This document shows positions 33,699 through 42,712 of a stretch of DNA of 64,000 bases, one piece after another. The position numbers were made by a program, and so were the translations under genes. The DNA is from Methylomonas sp. GTDB lineage: Bacteria > Pseudomonadota > Gammaproteobacteria > Methylococcales > Methylomonadaceae. The notes under the pieces were generated by a model. The model made no database searches, was not told the origin of the DNA, and saw nothing but the letters and a program-made list of their open reading frames with translations. The first letter of the stretch is position 1; each line of letters begins with the position of its first letter. The stretch covers positions 1 through 64,000 of the forward strand of contig NZ_JALOBS010000012.1 in the NCBI RefSeq assembly GCF_023228165.1. The letters run 5' to 3'.

Positions 33699-34422
33699 TT
33701 TCAAAGTCTATTTGGGCTCGACTTTATTTTTTATCTACGTTTTATTTTCCACGCCGATTGTCGGTGTGGCAATCCTGGGCGGCTTTTTCCTGCCTTTTCC
33801 GATGAGATATAAATTTGCGGACATCTGGATCGATTGTCTGTTGTTCATGCTGAAATTATGTTGCGGCTTAAGCTACGAAGTTGAAGGATTGGAAAATGTC
33901 CCTAACGATCGGGCGGCCATTATTCTTAGCAAGCATCAGTCGGCTTGGGAGACGATTGCCTTGCGGCAAATTATTAGTCCGCAAACAGCGGTCCTAAAGA
34001 AGTCGCTATTACAAATTCCATTTGGCGGCTGGGCATTGGCAACCTTGAAACCGATAGCCATTGACCGCAGCAACCAGAAGGAGGCTTTGAAAATGTTGCT
34101 GGACCAGGGTGTTGAACGGTTACAGGAGGGGTTGTTTGTACTGATTTTTCCGGAAGGGACTCGGGTAGCGCCTGATGCATATAAAAAGTTTAATGCCGGG
34201 GGTGCCATGCTTGCAAATAAATCGGGTTTTCCGGTCATTCCTTTGGCCCACAATGCCGGTGAATTTTGGCCTCGTAACAGCTTTGTGAAATTCCCCGGGG
34301 TAATCAAGGTCAAAATCGGTCCTATGATTTCAACACTGAATAAAAGTACCAAGGATATTAATGCTGAGGCGGAAGCCTGGATTTCTCAGGCTATGCTGAG
34401 TATTGCAAAGGAATCCGGTTGA
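33664..34422 (+). CDS. plsC: 1-acyl-sn-glycerol-3-phosphate acyltransferase (PlsC family)
   Basis: 252 aa with an N-terminal membrane helix (LYFIYVLFSTPIVGVAIL-like region, about 15-45). The acyltransferase motif I is SKHQSAWET (H-x4-E variant of H-x4-D, common in this subfamily) and motif III is FPEGTR. It acylates lysophosphatidate in phospholipid synthesis; paralogues with other acceptors exist. The ATG at 33664 overlaps the gmhB coding region by 35 nt. It is the last gene of the glyQS-gmhB transcript. Confidence 0.9.
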   Translation: MTQRTTSSPKADFKVYLGSTLFFIYVLFSTPIVGVAILGGFFLPFPMRYKFADIWIDCLLFMLKLCCGLSYEVEGLENVPNDRAAIILSKHQSAWETIALRQIISPQTAVLKKSLLQIPFGGWALATLKPIAIDRSNQKEALKMLLDQGVERLQEGLFVLIFPEGTRVAPDAYKKFNAGGAMLANKSGFPVIPLAHNAGEFWPRNSFVKFPGVIKVKIGPMISTLNKSTKDINAEAEAWISQAMLSIAKESG

Positions 34423-34511
34423 GAAATAGTTCTTGCGGGAGGGGGTATTGAAAGGAAATTATGAAAAATGAGAAGGCCCACCTAGGTGAGCATGAGCCTT
34501 ACGTCTAAAAG

Positions 34512-34631
34512 TTAAAGCTGTACTGAAGTAGAGCTAGAAACTTTTTGTTTCGACGCGTCTGGATCGTCCATGCAACCGCTCAAGCCAACAATCATCAGGG
34601 TCATCGCTAAAAGAGATAATACTTTTTTCAT
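34512..34631 (-). CDS. Tiny lipoprotein, copy 1 of a tandem array
   Basis: 39 aa. MKKVLSLLAMTLMIVGLSGC gives a complete lipoprotein signal with Cys20 lipidated, followed by MDDPDASKQKVSSSTSVQL. The perfect GGAGGATGTT leader before the ATG is shared with copies 2 and 3. The mature tail has diverged from the others after DDPD. The adjacent hairpin is degenerate here. Confidence 0.75.
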   Translation of the reverse strand: MKKVLSLLAMTLMIVGLSGCMDDPDASKQKVSSSTSVQL

Positions 34632-34753
34632 AACATCCTCCAAATTAAATTTTTATTTTTGATTGTACTAAATATATTAAGCACGGTTATTTATAACACG
34701 GAATCCCACCCGCGTAAAAAAAGTATTTTTGGAAATAACAGCCTTTAACGCAT

Positions 34754-34775
34754 AAGGCCCACGGATGTGGGCCTT
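34754..34775 (-). terminator. Hairpin behind lipoprotein copy 2
   Basis: AAGGCCCAC and GTGGGCCTT, 9-bp perfect stem, 4-nt loop. A second smaller stem (AGGATT/AATCCT) sits between it and the gene. No U-tract. The same pair of stems recurs behind copy 3. Confidence 0.6.
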
Positions 34776-34811
34776 ACAAGGATTGAAGAGAATCCTGTTA
34801 ACGCTATTGCT

Positions 34812-34949
34812 TTAGTTGACCCCGGAGCCTACTTGGTTAGGCGTGCCGTAATTTTTTGGTTTTGGATTGCCTTGATCCGGATCGTCCATGCAACCGCTCA
34901 AGCTGACAATCATCAGGCTCATCGCTAAAAGAGATAATATTTTTTTCAT
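34812..34949 (-). CDS. Tiny lipoprotein, copy 2 of a tandem array
   Basis: 45 aa. Lipoprotein signal ending LSGC (Cys20), then a 25-residue mature peptide MDDPDQGNPKPKNYGTPNQVG followed by SGVN. The mature part is identical in copy 3 despite silent changes, so the protein is probably under selection. A strong GGAGG Shine-Dalgarno stands 6 nt before the ATG. No family was recognised. Confidence 0.8.
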   Translation of the reverse strand: MKKILSLLAMSLMIVSLSGCMDDPDQGNPKPKNYGTPNQVGSGVN

Positions 34950-35078
34950 AACATCCTCCAAATAGGTATTTTTATAGTTTTGTTTGTACTCGATATATTA
35001 AGCACGGTAAGGCTTATATCACGGAAAACCGCGTGTGCAAAATAAATATAGGCTTGGAGGCGGGGGGGAGGAATGCAT

Positions 35079-35100
35079 AAGGCCCACGGATGTGGGCCTT
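35079..35100 (-). terminator. Hairpin behind lipoprotein copy 3
   Basis: The same AAGGCCCAC/GTGGGCCTT stem as behind copy 2, with an adjoining AGGATTT/AAATCCT stem. Part of the duplicated unit. Confidence 0.6.
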
Positions 35101-35137
35101 ACAAGGATTTAAGAGAAATCCTGTCAACGCTATTACT

Positions 35138-35275
35138 TTAGTTGACTCCAGAGCCTACTTGGTTAGGTGTGCCGTAATTTTTTGGTTTTGGATTGCCTTG
35201 ATCCGGGTCGTCCATGCAACCGCTCAAGCTGACAATCATAAGCGCCATAGCTAAGACAGAAAATACTTTTTTCAT
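35138..35275 (-). CDS. Tiny lipoprotein, copy 3 of a tandem array
   Basis: 45 aa. Signal MKKVFSVLAMALMIVSLSGC, then the same 25-residue mature peptide as copy 2. GGAGGATGTT precedes the ATG. Starts of the copies are 318 and 326 bp apart, pointing to tandem duplication of a gene-plus-regulatory unit. It lies just downstream of the HTTM-DCC gene but with its own upstream region. Confidence 0.8.
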   Translation of the reverse strand: MKKVFSVLAMALMIVSLSGCMDDPDQGNPKPKNYGTPNQVGSGVN

Positions 35276-35386
35276 AACATCCTCCGAGTAAAATAAGGTT
35301 TTTATAATTTTGTGCACTTAAGTTAAGCACATAAAATTTATAGCATGACAAAAAGCCGCATGCAAGACCCAATTTAAATGTGATTT

Positions 35387-37294
35387 TCAAAGCAAGTCGA
35401 TATCGGTGGGTAGATTGATTTTGAAATCTTTGCCGCTCCATTGAGCCGAGCCTATGGCTTGCCAATCGCCTGCCAGGTTTTTGTTTCTCAGATCCTTTTC
35501 CCAAGTGAAGGGTGCATCCGTTTTTTTCATTTTGATAATAAATCGGGTGCTTTCAAAGTCAAGATCAAGTTTTTTGCCCCAAAATGCAGTGAGTTTCATG
35601 ATGAATTTTTTCAAGCGGAATTCATCGATATTAGGGGTGACTGCTATGTTGGCCCACATCGAATGGACTCTGCCCCAGTTGGGGGCCAACAGCCTGCCTT
35701 GTTGGTCGACAAAGGGTAGCCAGTGTTCGATGCCGTTTGCATCCAGATAGGTGATCGCCAGCAAGTGGTTGTAGCCTTCAAAGTGATCATGCAGATACAA
35801 GGCGTGTGGGGTAATACCTAGGAAAGTATGCGAGAGCATCATGACGGCATTGCTCATATCGGCCATGACGCTGGTGACAGGTGACTGGCGGGTGTCCACT
35901 TTTAGGCGGTACAGCAATCCATAATGCAAGCTGCTGTTCAATTGCAGCAAAATGATGACCAACAGCACTTTGCTGATTTTATCGGCATTGCGTTTTTGCT
36001 GCTTCGCTGTCCCGGCTTCAAAAATCCGTTCGTAGATCGTGGGCTGGAAAATGGCTCGGGGCTCTTTTATGCAGCTGACGTCGCAATTCAGGCGGGCACG
36101 ATTATCGGCGATTCGGCGGTAATTTGAGCTAGCCAACGCATGGATCAACGGCAATTTGATAATCCAGCCAATCACCGCGGTGTAGCCCATGGCAATAAAA
36201 ATTTGCGCATAGGTATCTACGCCCGCATAAAGTTTGTCGTCGCTGTCCAGTGCGTATAGATCGGTTAATAAGGTGCTGTCGTCTAGTTGATCAAGCACCG
36301 AATATTGGCGGGCATGAGCTTGGGCTGGTTTGAAGTCTATGGCGCGCAGGATGTCGAAATGATTCAAAATCAGCACGGTGCGATTACACAGCGGACACTG
36401 CTGGTCATAAAATACCGTCAGGATGGGTTGAGGTTTTGTTAGCCACTGACCTATTTGTCTATACCAGGAAAACGGCGTCATCAGCGTATAAAAAATCAAC
36501 ATGCCCATACCGAAGGGATAGATGTTTAAGGACAATGTGATACCCAGATGCAAGCCTATGCCGATCAAAAAATACAGCGGACGTAATAATCTGAAATGGA
36601 ACAAAGGCAAAAAGCTGAACTGGAACACGATGATTGTGTAGCCAATCAGTTTTTGAAGCGGTTCGATGTTTAATAGCCATGACATATCCAGCGCGGAAAT
36701 GTAATAAGGCATGGACGATGGCAGCCAAGCGCCAAGGCCGTTGCGCCAGTGCTCGGCAAACATTTTGTGGATGGCGGAGTCGAAATATAAGAAGCCCAGA
36801 CAGATGACCACGGGCAAGTAATAAGCAAGTCTGGATACTTGCGCGATTGGATATTGGGAGTAATGAACAAAAGGCGCGGCCAATTTTTTTCTGAGCCCGT
36901 CAATGGCAAACGCTTTATCGGTAGGCATAAAAATCAGAAAAAAATTGGCTCCGATCATGAATAAATCAAATCCGCCGTCAAAATCGCGTTGCATGGGGGT
37001 GAAGTTGACGAAAACCAGCCAAAACACATAATTGGCGATACTGCTGGTCTGGCAGCGGTAGCCAATCATCAGGCAAAAGGCAATGGCTGCCCAAAGCCAC
37101 AAAAAGAAAGTGATCATCGGAAACTCGACGTCCAGGTAGGGAATGGGGTCGAAAATCAGGTGGTTAAAATAAATCAGGAAAAGGATTTCCTGAAAGGTAA
37201 TCAGACCGAACAGTAGTCTGAAGAGGCCGATACCGGTGGCGGGAGCTTGTTGCAGAAAAAAACTATTAATTTTGGATGCGAATAAGTGATACAT
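35387..37294 (-). CDS. HTTM-domain membrane protein fused to a DCC thiol-disulfide domain
   Basis: 635 aa. Residues about 10-285 are a multi-helix membrane region of the HTTM type (related to vitamin K-dependent gamma-carboxylase; FRLLFGLITFQEILFL ... DSAIHKMFAEHWRNGLGAWLP). Residues about 292-390 are a DCC (DUF393) thioredoxin-like domain with YDQQCPLCNR, redox Cys300 and Cys303. Another membrane helix near 440-455 and a soluble C-terminal region (about 470-635) follow. DCC and HTTM are often neighbours or fused. Substrate unknown; a membrane redox role is likely. An ATG start without clear Shine-Dalgarno. Confidence 0.82.
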   Translation of the reverse strand: MYHLFASKINSFFLQQAPATGIGLFRLLFGLITFQEILFLIYFNHLIFDPIPYLDVEFPMITFFLWLWAAIAFCLMIGYRCQTSSIANYVFWLVFVNFTPMQRDFDGGFDLFMIGANFFLIFMPTDKAFAIDGLRKKLAAPFVHYSQYPIAQVSRLAYYLPVVICLGFLYFDSAIHKMFAEHWRNGLGAWLPSSMPYYISALDMSWLLNIEPLQKLIGYTIIVFQFSFLPLFHFRLLRPLYFLIGIGLHLGITLSLNIYPFGMGMLIFYTLMTPFSWYRQIGQWLTKPQPILTVFYDQQCPLCNRTVLILNHFDILRAIDFKPAQAHARQYSVLDQLDDSTLLTDLYALDSDDKLYAGVDTYAQIFIAMGYTAVIGWIIKLPLIHALASSNYRRIADNRARLNCDVSCIKEPRAIFQPTIYERIFEAGTAKQQKRNADKISKVLLVIILLQLNSSLHYGLLYRLKVDTRQSPVTSVMADMSNAVMMLSHTFLGITPHALYLHDHFEGYNHLLAITYLDANGIEHWLPFVDQQGRLLAPNWGRVHSMWANIAVTPNIDEFRLKKFIMKLTAFWGKKLDLDFESTRFIIKMKKTDAPFTWEKDLRNKNLAGDWQAIGSAQWSGKDFKINLPTDIDLL

Positions 37295-37362
37295 CTATAT
37301 TGGGCCAGACAAAAAATATACAAATTATAAGGTATTTTGCCTGGTGAGAAGCGTTTGGGCAT

Positions 37363-37396
37363 AAAAAAGGCGGCCCCGGGAAACCGTGCCGCCTTT
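37363..37396 (-). terminator. Intrinsic terminator behind the 42-aa membrane protein gene
   Basis: On the minus strand AAAGGCGGC pairs with GCCGCCTTT around a 13-nt loop, with a run of six T after the stem. It separates the small gene from the HTTM-DCC gene. Confidence 0.85.
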
Positions 37397-37431
37397 AATC
37401 AGAAAAACTAGGCTCCGAGAAGCAATCTAGC

Positions 37432-37560
37432 TTATTCTTCGTCTTTAGGCTCTTGGAACACCCATTTTACGAAGAAGTATCCTGCCGCGATAATCACTAC
37501 CGCTCCAATCATACCTGATGGTTCTTTTAACATTTCTGTTAAGTCTAAGATCGCTCCCAT
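37432..37560 (-). CDS. 42-aa single-helix membrane protein
   Basis: MGAILDLTEMLKEPSG, then a transmembrane helix MIGAVVIIAAGYFFVKWVF and an acidic tail QEPKDEE. Strong Shine-Dalgarno AGGAGG 6 nt before the ATG, its own terminator and clean coding character make it a real gene. The acidic C-terminus and short amphipathic N-terminus resemble small accessory subunits of membrane complexes, but no family was recognised. Confidence 0.75.
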   Translation of the reverse strand: MGAILDLTEMLKEPSGMIGAVVIIAAGYFFVKWVFQEPKDEE

Positions 37561-37771
37561 GGGTGCCTCCTACCTTTTGTTTAGTTGTTATAAAAATTGC
37601 CAGCCAATCGGCCTTCGAGGTTAATATGTTACTTTAGCTGACTTTAAAGTCAAGCAATTGATAGCTATTTAAGAAAGATGTCGCCACAAATTGCCAATGC
37701 GTTTGTTTATGGTAGTATGAGCATTCCAACTGACTTTACAAGAATAAAAACAGTTAATAAGGGGATAGATT

Positions 37772-38191
37772 ATGATTGGCGGTATTGTAATGGTTTTGAC
37801 AGTGATATGGGTGTATCAGTCACTGATGAAAGCAAAGAAAAGTAATGTTTTGATGTGGGTTGCCGGCTGCGCTGTGTTGTTTTTTGCCTCCGAATTTATA
37901 GCCCAGATTTTTTGTATCGAAATTATCGATGCTCTCGGCGGTAAAGATATCGGTGCTGAATACGATCCGAGCCTTGTTGACGTAAGAGATCGAAAAACCA
38001 GTGAAGGTGTGGGCGGCTCCTTTATGCCGGTAATATGTGAATTATTGCCGTCGATATTAGCTTTTATACTGGTAGCAATCCTTCGTACGCAATTCATTTT
38101 GAAAGAGGCATTGACGCCCGCAAATCTGTTTAGCGGTGTTAAAGAGATGTTCGAAAGTATTAAAAACAGCTTTAAAACATCCGGCAACTAA
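37772..38191 (+). CDS. Membrane protein of unknown function
   Basis: 139 aa. Three probable membrane helices: residues 1-17 (MIGGIVMVLTVIWVYQS), 27-52 (VLMWVAGCAVLFFASEFIAQIFCIEI) and 86-105 (PVICELLPSILAFILVAILR), with an acidic loop between the second and third. AAGGGGA precedes the ATG. Monocistronic with a strong terminator. No family recognised. Confidence 0.7.
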   Translation: MIGGIVMVLTVIWVYQSLMKAKKSNVLMWVAGCAVLFFASEFIAQIFCIEIIDALGGKDIGAEYDPSLVDVRDRKTSEGVGGSFMPVICELLPSILAFILVAILRTQFILKEALTPANLFSGVKEMFESIKNSFKTSGN

Positions 38192-38210
38192 GCTGTTGAC
38201 AGCTTGAAAA

Positions 38211-38238
38211 AAGCCCAAGCTTTCTTGGGCTTTTTTTT
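38211..38238 (+). terminator. Strong intrinsic terminator
   Basis: AAGCCCAAG and CTTGGGCTT pair with a short loop, followed by eight T. It sits between the converging 139-aa gene and DUF2970 gene. Confidence 0.93.
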
Positions 38239-38253
38239 GTAAAAAAACCGAGA

Positions 38254-38442
38254 TCAACCGGTAACAAGCGATACTACCGATACAATTGCTAAAATAAATA
38301 ACACTGTCCCAATCAATCCAACAATGATATAAGCAGGCAGCGAGCCATGCTTGAAATCCACTTCCCGATTTTTTTCGCTTTGTATGCCGATTGCGGCGGC
38401 AAACACGCTTTTTACAACATGCAGTAGATTGGGTTTGGACAT
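38254..38442 (-). CDS. DUF2970 small membrane protein
   Basis: 62 aa. SVFAAAIGIQSEKNREVDFKHGS followed by one membrane helix (AYIIVGLIGTVLFILAIVSVVSL) is the DUF2970 pattern, found next to many gammaproteobacterial metH or cytochrome genes. Function unknown. The ATG at 38442 has GAGG about 6 nt upstream and is preferred over a TTG 18 nt further out. It is divergent from metH. Confidence 0.85.
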   Translation of the reverse strand: MSKPNLLHVVKSVFAAAIGIQSEKNREVDFKHGSLPAYIIVGLIGTVLFILAIVSVVSLVTG

Positions 38443-38522
38443 GATTTCCTCAATTTCCAAGGTTTAAAAAACAATACGGCTGCTACAGCCCGTTCAGAAT
38501 TAACTTCGATTTCTTCCTGCCA

Positions 38523-41500
38523 ATGAACAGCATACAACGATTAAACCAGCAATTAAAACAACGAATTCTATATCTGGATGGCGCCATGGGCACCATGATA
38601 CAGAGCTACAAGCTGGGAGAAAAGGATTATCGCGGCACCCGTTTTGCCGACTGGACCAGCGATCTAAAGGGTAATAACGACCTGTTGTCGCTGACGCAAC
38701 CGGACATTATTAAAGCCATCCATAAGGCGTATCTCGAGGCAGGTTCCGACATTATAGAAACCAATACCTTCAACGCTACCAAGATAGCCATGGCCGACTA
38801 TCACATGGAAGGTTTGGCCTACGAAATTAATGTTGCTTCCGCGCGCTTGGCCAAACAGGCTGCCGAAGAGATTTCCGCATTGACGCCGGACAAGCCGCGC
38901 TTTGTTGCCGGCGTATTGGGGCCCACCAATCGCACCTCTTCCATGTCACCGGATGTTAACGATCCGGGTTTTCGTAACATCACTTTCGATGGTTTAGTCG
39001 ATGCGTATAGCGAAGCTACCGAAGGCTTAATCGAAGGTGGGGCAGACATTATCCTGATCGAAACCGTTTTCGATACCCTAAACGCCAAGGCGGCTATTTT
39101 TGCCGTCGAAAACACCTTCGATAAGCTTGGCTATAAGTTGCCGGTGATGATTTCAGGCACGATCACCGATGCCTCCGGACGGACTTTATCCGGACAGACA
39201 ACGGCCGCGTTTTGGACTTCCTTAAAGCACGTCAAGCCCATTTCCATCGGATTTAACTGTGCCTTGGGTGCGCAGGAATTGCGCCAATACATTGAAGAAT
39301 TATCCAACATTGCCGACACCTATGTATCGGCTCACCCCAATGCCGGCTTACCTAACGAATTTGGAGAATACGACGAAACTCCGGAGCAGATGGCCTCTGA
39401 ATTGGCCGACTGGGCAGCTAGCGGTTATCTAAATATCATTGGTGGTTGCTGCGGTACCTCGCCGGATACTATTCGAGCCATTGTCGAGGCCGTGAACAAA
39501 TATCCACCCCGGCAGATTCCGGTACTGGAAAAACGCTGCCGGTTAGCCGGGCTGGAAGCTATGAGCATAGGTCCGGAAACCCTGTTTGTGAATGTCGGCG
39601 AACGCACAAATGTTACCGGTTCGGCCGCGTTCAAAAAATTGATTGTCGAAGAAAATTACGAAGCGGCGTTGGAAGTTGCCAAGCAACAAGTCGAAAACGG
39701 CGCTCAGATCATCGACATCAATATGGACGAAGGCATGCTGGATTCCAAAGCTGCCATGGTGCGTTTTTTACACCTGATTGCTGCCGAGCCGGACATTGCC
39801 AAAGTCCCCATCATGTTGGATTCATCCAAATGGGAGATTCTGGAAGCCGGTCTGAAATGCATCCAGGGCAAAGGCGTCGTCAACTCTATATCCATTAAAG
39901 AAGGCGAGGAAGCCTTCATCAAACACGCCAAATTGGTACGCCGTTATGGTGCCGCAGTGATCGTCATGGCGTTTGATGAACAAGGCCAGGCCGATACCAT
40001 GCAACGCAAAATCGAGATTTGCACCCGCGCTTACAAGATTTTGACCGAACAAATCGGCTTTCCTCCGGAAGATATTATTTTCGACCCCAACATCTTCGCG
40101 GTGGCCACCGGAATCGAGGAGCATAACAATTACGGTGTCGACTTTATTGAAGCGACCCGAATCATCAAGCAGACTCTGCCGCATGCCCTGATTTCCGGTG
40201 GCGTGTCCAACGTATCATTCTCGTTTCGCGGCAACAATCCGGTGCGGGAAGCCATTCATGCCGTGTTTCTGTATCACGCCATACAGGCGGGTATGGACAT
40301 GGGCATCGTCAATGCCGGACAGCTGGCAATTTATGCCGATATTCCAGCGGAGTTACGCGATATCGTCGAAGATGTGATTCTGAATCGCACGCCAGAGGGT
40401 ACTGAAAAACTGTTGGAAATCGCCGAAAAATATCGCGGCACTGGACAGGTGGCCAAGCAAGAAACCCTGGAGTGGCGGGAATGGCCGGTCGGCAAAAGGC
40501 TGGAGCATGCTTTGGTGAAAGGTATTGCCGATTACATCGATGACGACACCGAACTGGCCAGGCAGGAAGCGGAAAAACCCCTGCATGTTATCGAAGGCCC
40601 ATTGATGGACGGCATGAATGTGGTGGGTGACTTGTTTGGCGAAGGCAAGATGTTCCTGCCGCAGGTGGTGAAGTCGGCCCGGGTCATGAAAAAAGCCGTG
40701 GCCTATTTAATGCCGTTCATGGACGCGGAAGTAGACGGCTCCGCCCGCCAAACCAACGGTAAGGTATTGATGGCCACTGTAAAGGGTGATGTACACGATA
40801 TCGGCAAAAACATCGTTTCCGTAGTGCTGCAATGCAACAACTACGAAGTGATCGACCTGGGTGTGATGGTGCCCGCGGACACTATTTTAAAAACCGCCCG
40901 CGAAGAGAAGGTCGATGTCATCGGTCTGAGCGGCTTGATTACCCCTTCGCTGGATGAAATGGTGCATGTAGCCAAGGAAATGCAGCGCCAGGGTTTCACT
41001 ATTCCGTTAATGATAGGCGGGGCCACCACGTCGCGTGCCCATACCGCCGTCAAAATCGAGCCGAATTATCAGCATCCGACTATTTACGTTACCGACGCCT
41101 CGCGTAGCGTGGGAGTGGTCAGTGCCTTGCTCAGCGAGGACTTGAAAGCGGATTTTGTGGAAAAAACCCGGACGGAATATGAACAGGTGCGTGAACGGCA
41201 CAAAGGCCGCCACGCTAAAAATCCGCAGCTTGATCTGCAAAAAGCGCGGCACAATAAATTTGATTTTGCAGGGTATCAGCCGGTAAAACCCAAGTTCCTG
41301 GGTATCCAGGTTATCGATCATTTTCCCCTCGATACCTTGGTCGCGTATATCGACTGGACGCCGTTTTTCCAGACTTGGGAATTATCCGGCCGTTACCCTG
41401 CCATTCTTAGCGATCAGGTGGTTGGCGACGCAGCAACCAAGCTGTTTGAAGACGCTCGGGCCATGCTGAAACAGATTGTCGATGAGCAATGGTTGGCTGC

Positions 41501-42194
41501 TAAAGCCGTGGTTGGCTTCTTCCCGGCCAACAGCATTGATGACGACATTGTGCTGTACACCGACGATAGCCGTACCCAGCAACTGGAGGTGCTGCATCAT
41601 TTGCGTCAGCAAAACGTCAAAGCGCCGGGACGGCCCAACTATTGCCTAGCCGATTTTATCGCGCCGGTCGGTAGCGGTATTGCTGATTATATGGGCGGCT
41701 TTGCCGTGACTGCCGGGATCGGCATAGAAACCAAACTAGCCGAATTCGAAAAAGACCATGACGATTACAGCAGCATCATGCTGAAAGCCTTGGCCGACCG
41801 CTTGGCGGAAGCTTTTGCCGAATGCATGCACCAAGCGGTGCGAAAAGATTATTGGGGTTACGCCGCGGAAGAAACCCACGATAACCATGCCTTGATCGAA
41901 GAGGCTTATCAGGGCATTCGCCCAGCTCCCGGTTACCCGGCCTGCCCCGATCATACCGAGAAAGCCAAGTTGTTCGAGCTTTTGAACGTGACCGAATCAA
42001 CGACCATCGAGCTGACCGAAAATTTCGCCATGTACCCGACCGCCGCGGTCAGCGGTTGGTATTTCTCGCATCCCGAGTCACACTATTTCAATGTCGGAAA
42101 AATAGATCAGGACCAGTTGCAGGATTACGCCAGGCGTAAAGGGCTGAATATTGAAGTGGCTGAACGCTGGTTGGCCGCGCATTTACACCATTAA
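38523..42194 (+). CDS. metH: Cobalamin-dependent methionine synthase
   Basis: 1223 aa, all five MetH regions in order: homocysteine domain (about 10-325) with zinc cysteines in GFNCALG and GGCCGTS; pterin/methyl-H4folate domain (about 355-615, FVNVGERTNVTGSAAF); B12 cap (about 650-740); B12-binding domain with DVHDIGKNIV, which holds the cobalt-ligating His; and the SAM-dependent reactivation domain (about 900-1220) with RPAPGYPACPDHTEK. It methylates homocysteine. Only 80 bp separate it from the divergent DUF2970 gene and no cobalamin riboswitch fits there. No clear Shine-Dalgarno. Confidence 0.98.
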   Translation: MNSIQRLNQQLKQRILYLDGAMGTMIQSYKLGEKDYRGTRFADWTSDLKGNNDLLSLTQPDIIKAIHKAYLEAGSDIIETNTFNATKIAMADYHMEGLAYEINVASARLAKQAAEEISALTPDKPRFVAGVLGPTNRTSSMSPDVNDPGFRNITFDGLVDAYSEATEGLIEGGADIILIETVFDTLNAKAAIFAVENTFDKLGYKLPVMISGTITDASGRTLSGQTTAAFWTSLKHVKPISIGFNCALGAQELRQYIEELSNIADTYVSAHPNAGLPNEFGEYDETPEQMASELADWAASGYLNIIGGCCGTSPDTIRAIVEAVNKYPPRQIPVLEKRCRLAGLEAMSIGPETLFVNVGERTNVTGSAAFKKLIVEENYEAALEVAKQQVENGAQIIDINMDEGMLDSKAAMVRFLHLIAAEPDIAKVPIMLDSSKWEILEAGLKCIQGKGVVNSISIKEGEEAFIKHAKLVRRYGAAVIVMAFDEQGQADTMQRKIEICTRAYKILTEQIGFPPEDIIFDPNIFAVATGIEEHNNYGVDFIEATRIIKQTLPHALISGGVSNVSFSFRGNNPVREAIHAVFLYHAIQAGMDMGIVNAGQLAIYADIPAELRDIVEDVILNRTPEGTEKLLEIAEKYRGTGQVAKQETLEWREWPVGKRLEHALVKGIADYIDDDTELARQEAEKPLHVIEGPLMDGMNVVGDLFGEGKMFLPQVVKSARVMKKAVAYLMPFMDAEVDGSARQTNGKVLMATVKGDVHDIGKNIVSVVLQCNNYEVIDLGVMVPADTILKTAREEKVDVIGLSGLITPSLDEMVHVAKEMQRQGFTIPLMIGGATTSRAHTAVKIEPNYQHPTIYVTDASRSVGVVSALLSEDLKADFVEKTRTEYEQVRERHKGRHAKNPQLDLQKARHNKFDFAGYQPVKPKFLGIQVIDHFPLDTLVAYIDWTPFFQTWELSGRYPAILSDQVVGDAATKLFEDARAMLKQIVDEQWLAAKAVVGFFPANSIDDDIVLYTDDSRTQQLEVLHHLRQQNVKAPGRPNYCLADFIAPVGSGIADYMGGFAVTAGIGIETKLAEFEKDHDDYSSIMLKALADRLAEAFAECMHQAVRKDYWGYAAEETHDNHALIEEAYQGIRPAPGYPACPDHTEKAKLFELLNVTESTTIELTENFAMYPTAAVSGWYFSHPESHYFNVGKIDQDQLQDYARRKGLNIEVAERWLAAHLHH

Positions 42195-42208
42195 CCACGG
42201 TAAACAGC

Positions 42209-42712
42209 ATGCAATTAGGTCTCGAACATTTTCTGGAGCGCTTGATGTATGCCAGTCGTTGGATCATGGCGCCGGTTTTTCTGGGCATGAGCCTGATTTT
42301 ATTGATGTTGGCCGTCAAGTTTTTCCAGGAGTTGTATCATTTTGTGCCGCATATTCTGGAGGTTGACGAAGGCCAGATTATTTTGAAGCTGCTGACGTTT
42401 ATCGATTTGACCCTGGTGGGCAGTTTGACCCTGATTGTGATGTTCAGTGGCTACGAAAACTTCGTTTCCCGGCTGGACATCGGCAGCGAGGCCGAAAAGC
42501 TGGACTGGTTGGGCACGCACGATTACGGCTCGTTAAAGCTGAAAGTGGCCACATCGATAGTGGCCATTTCCTCGATCCGCTTGTTGAAAGTGTTCATGGA
42601 AGTGGAAAATACCGAAAACGATAAAATGCTGTGGTTTGTGATCATCCATCTGACGCTGGTGATTTCGGCCTTTATCATGGGTTATCTGGATAAGCTTTCC
42701 AAACACCGATGA
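42209..42712 (+). CDS. UPF0114 (YqhA-type) membrane protein
   Basis: 167 aa with about four membrane helices. LERLMYASRWIMAPVFLGMSL, FIDLTLVGSLTLIVMFSGYENFVSR and KLKVATSIVAISSIRLLKVFM are the UPF0114 signatures (TIGR00645 type). Function unknown. It follows metH after 14 nt and overlaps the next gene by 4 nt, so all three are probably co-transcribed. Confidence 0.92.
   Translation: MQLGLEHFLERLMYASRWIMAPVFLGMSLILLMLAVKFFQELYHFVPHILEVDEGQIILKLLTFIDLTLVGSLTLIVMFSGYENFVSRLDIGSEAEKLDWLGTHDYGSLKLKVATSIVAISSIRLLKVFMEVENTENDKMLWFVIIHLTLVISAFIMGYLDKLSKHR

Noticed and set aside
34461..34508. A 15-codon plus-strand frame (MKNEKAHLGEHEPYV) with AAGGAA before its ATG
   Set aside because: It overlaps the degenerate hairpin behind lipoprotein copy 1 and is too short to stand without conservation.
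38461..38522. Cobalamin riboswitch before metH
   Set aside because: The gap to the divergent gene is about 80 bp, too short for the fold, and no B12-box was seen.
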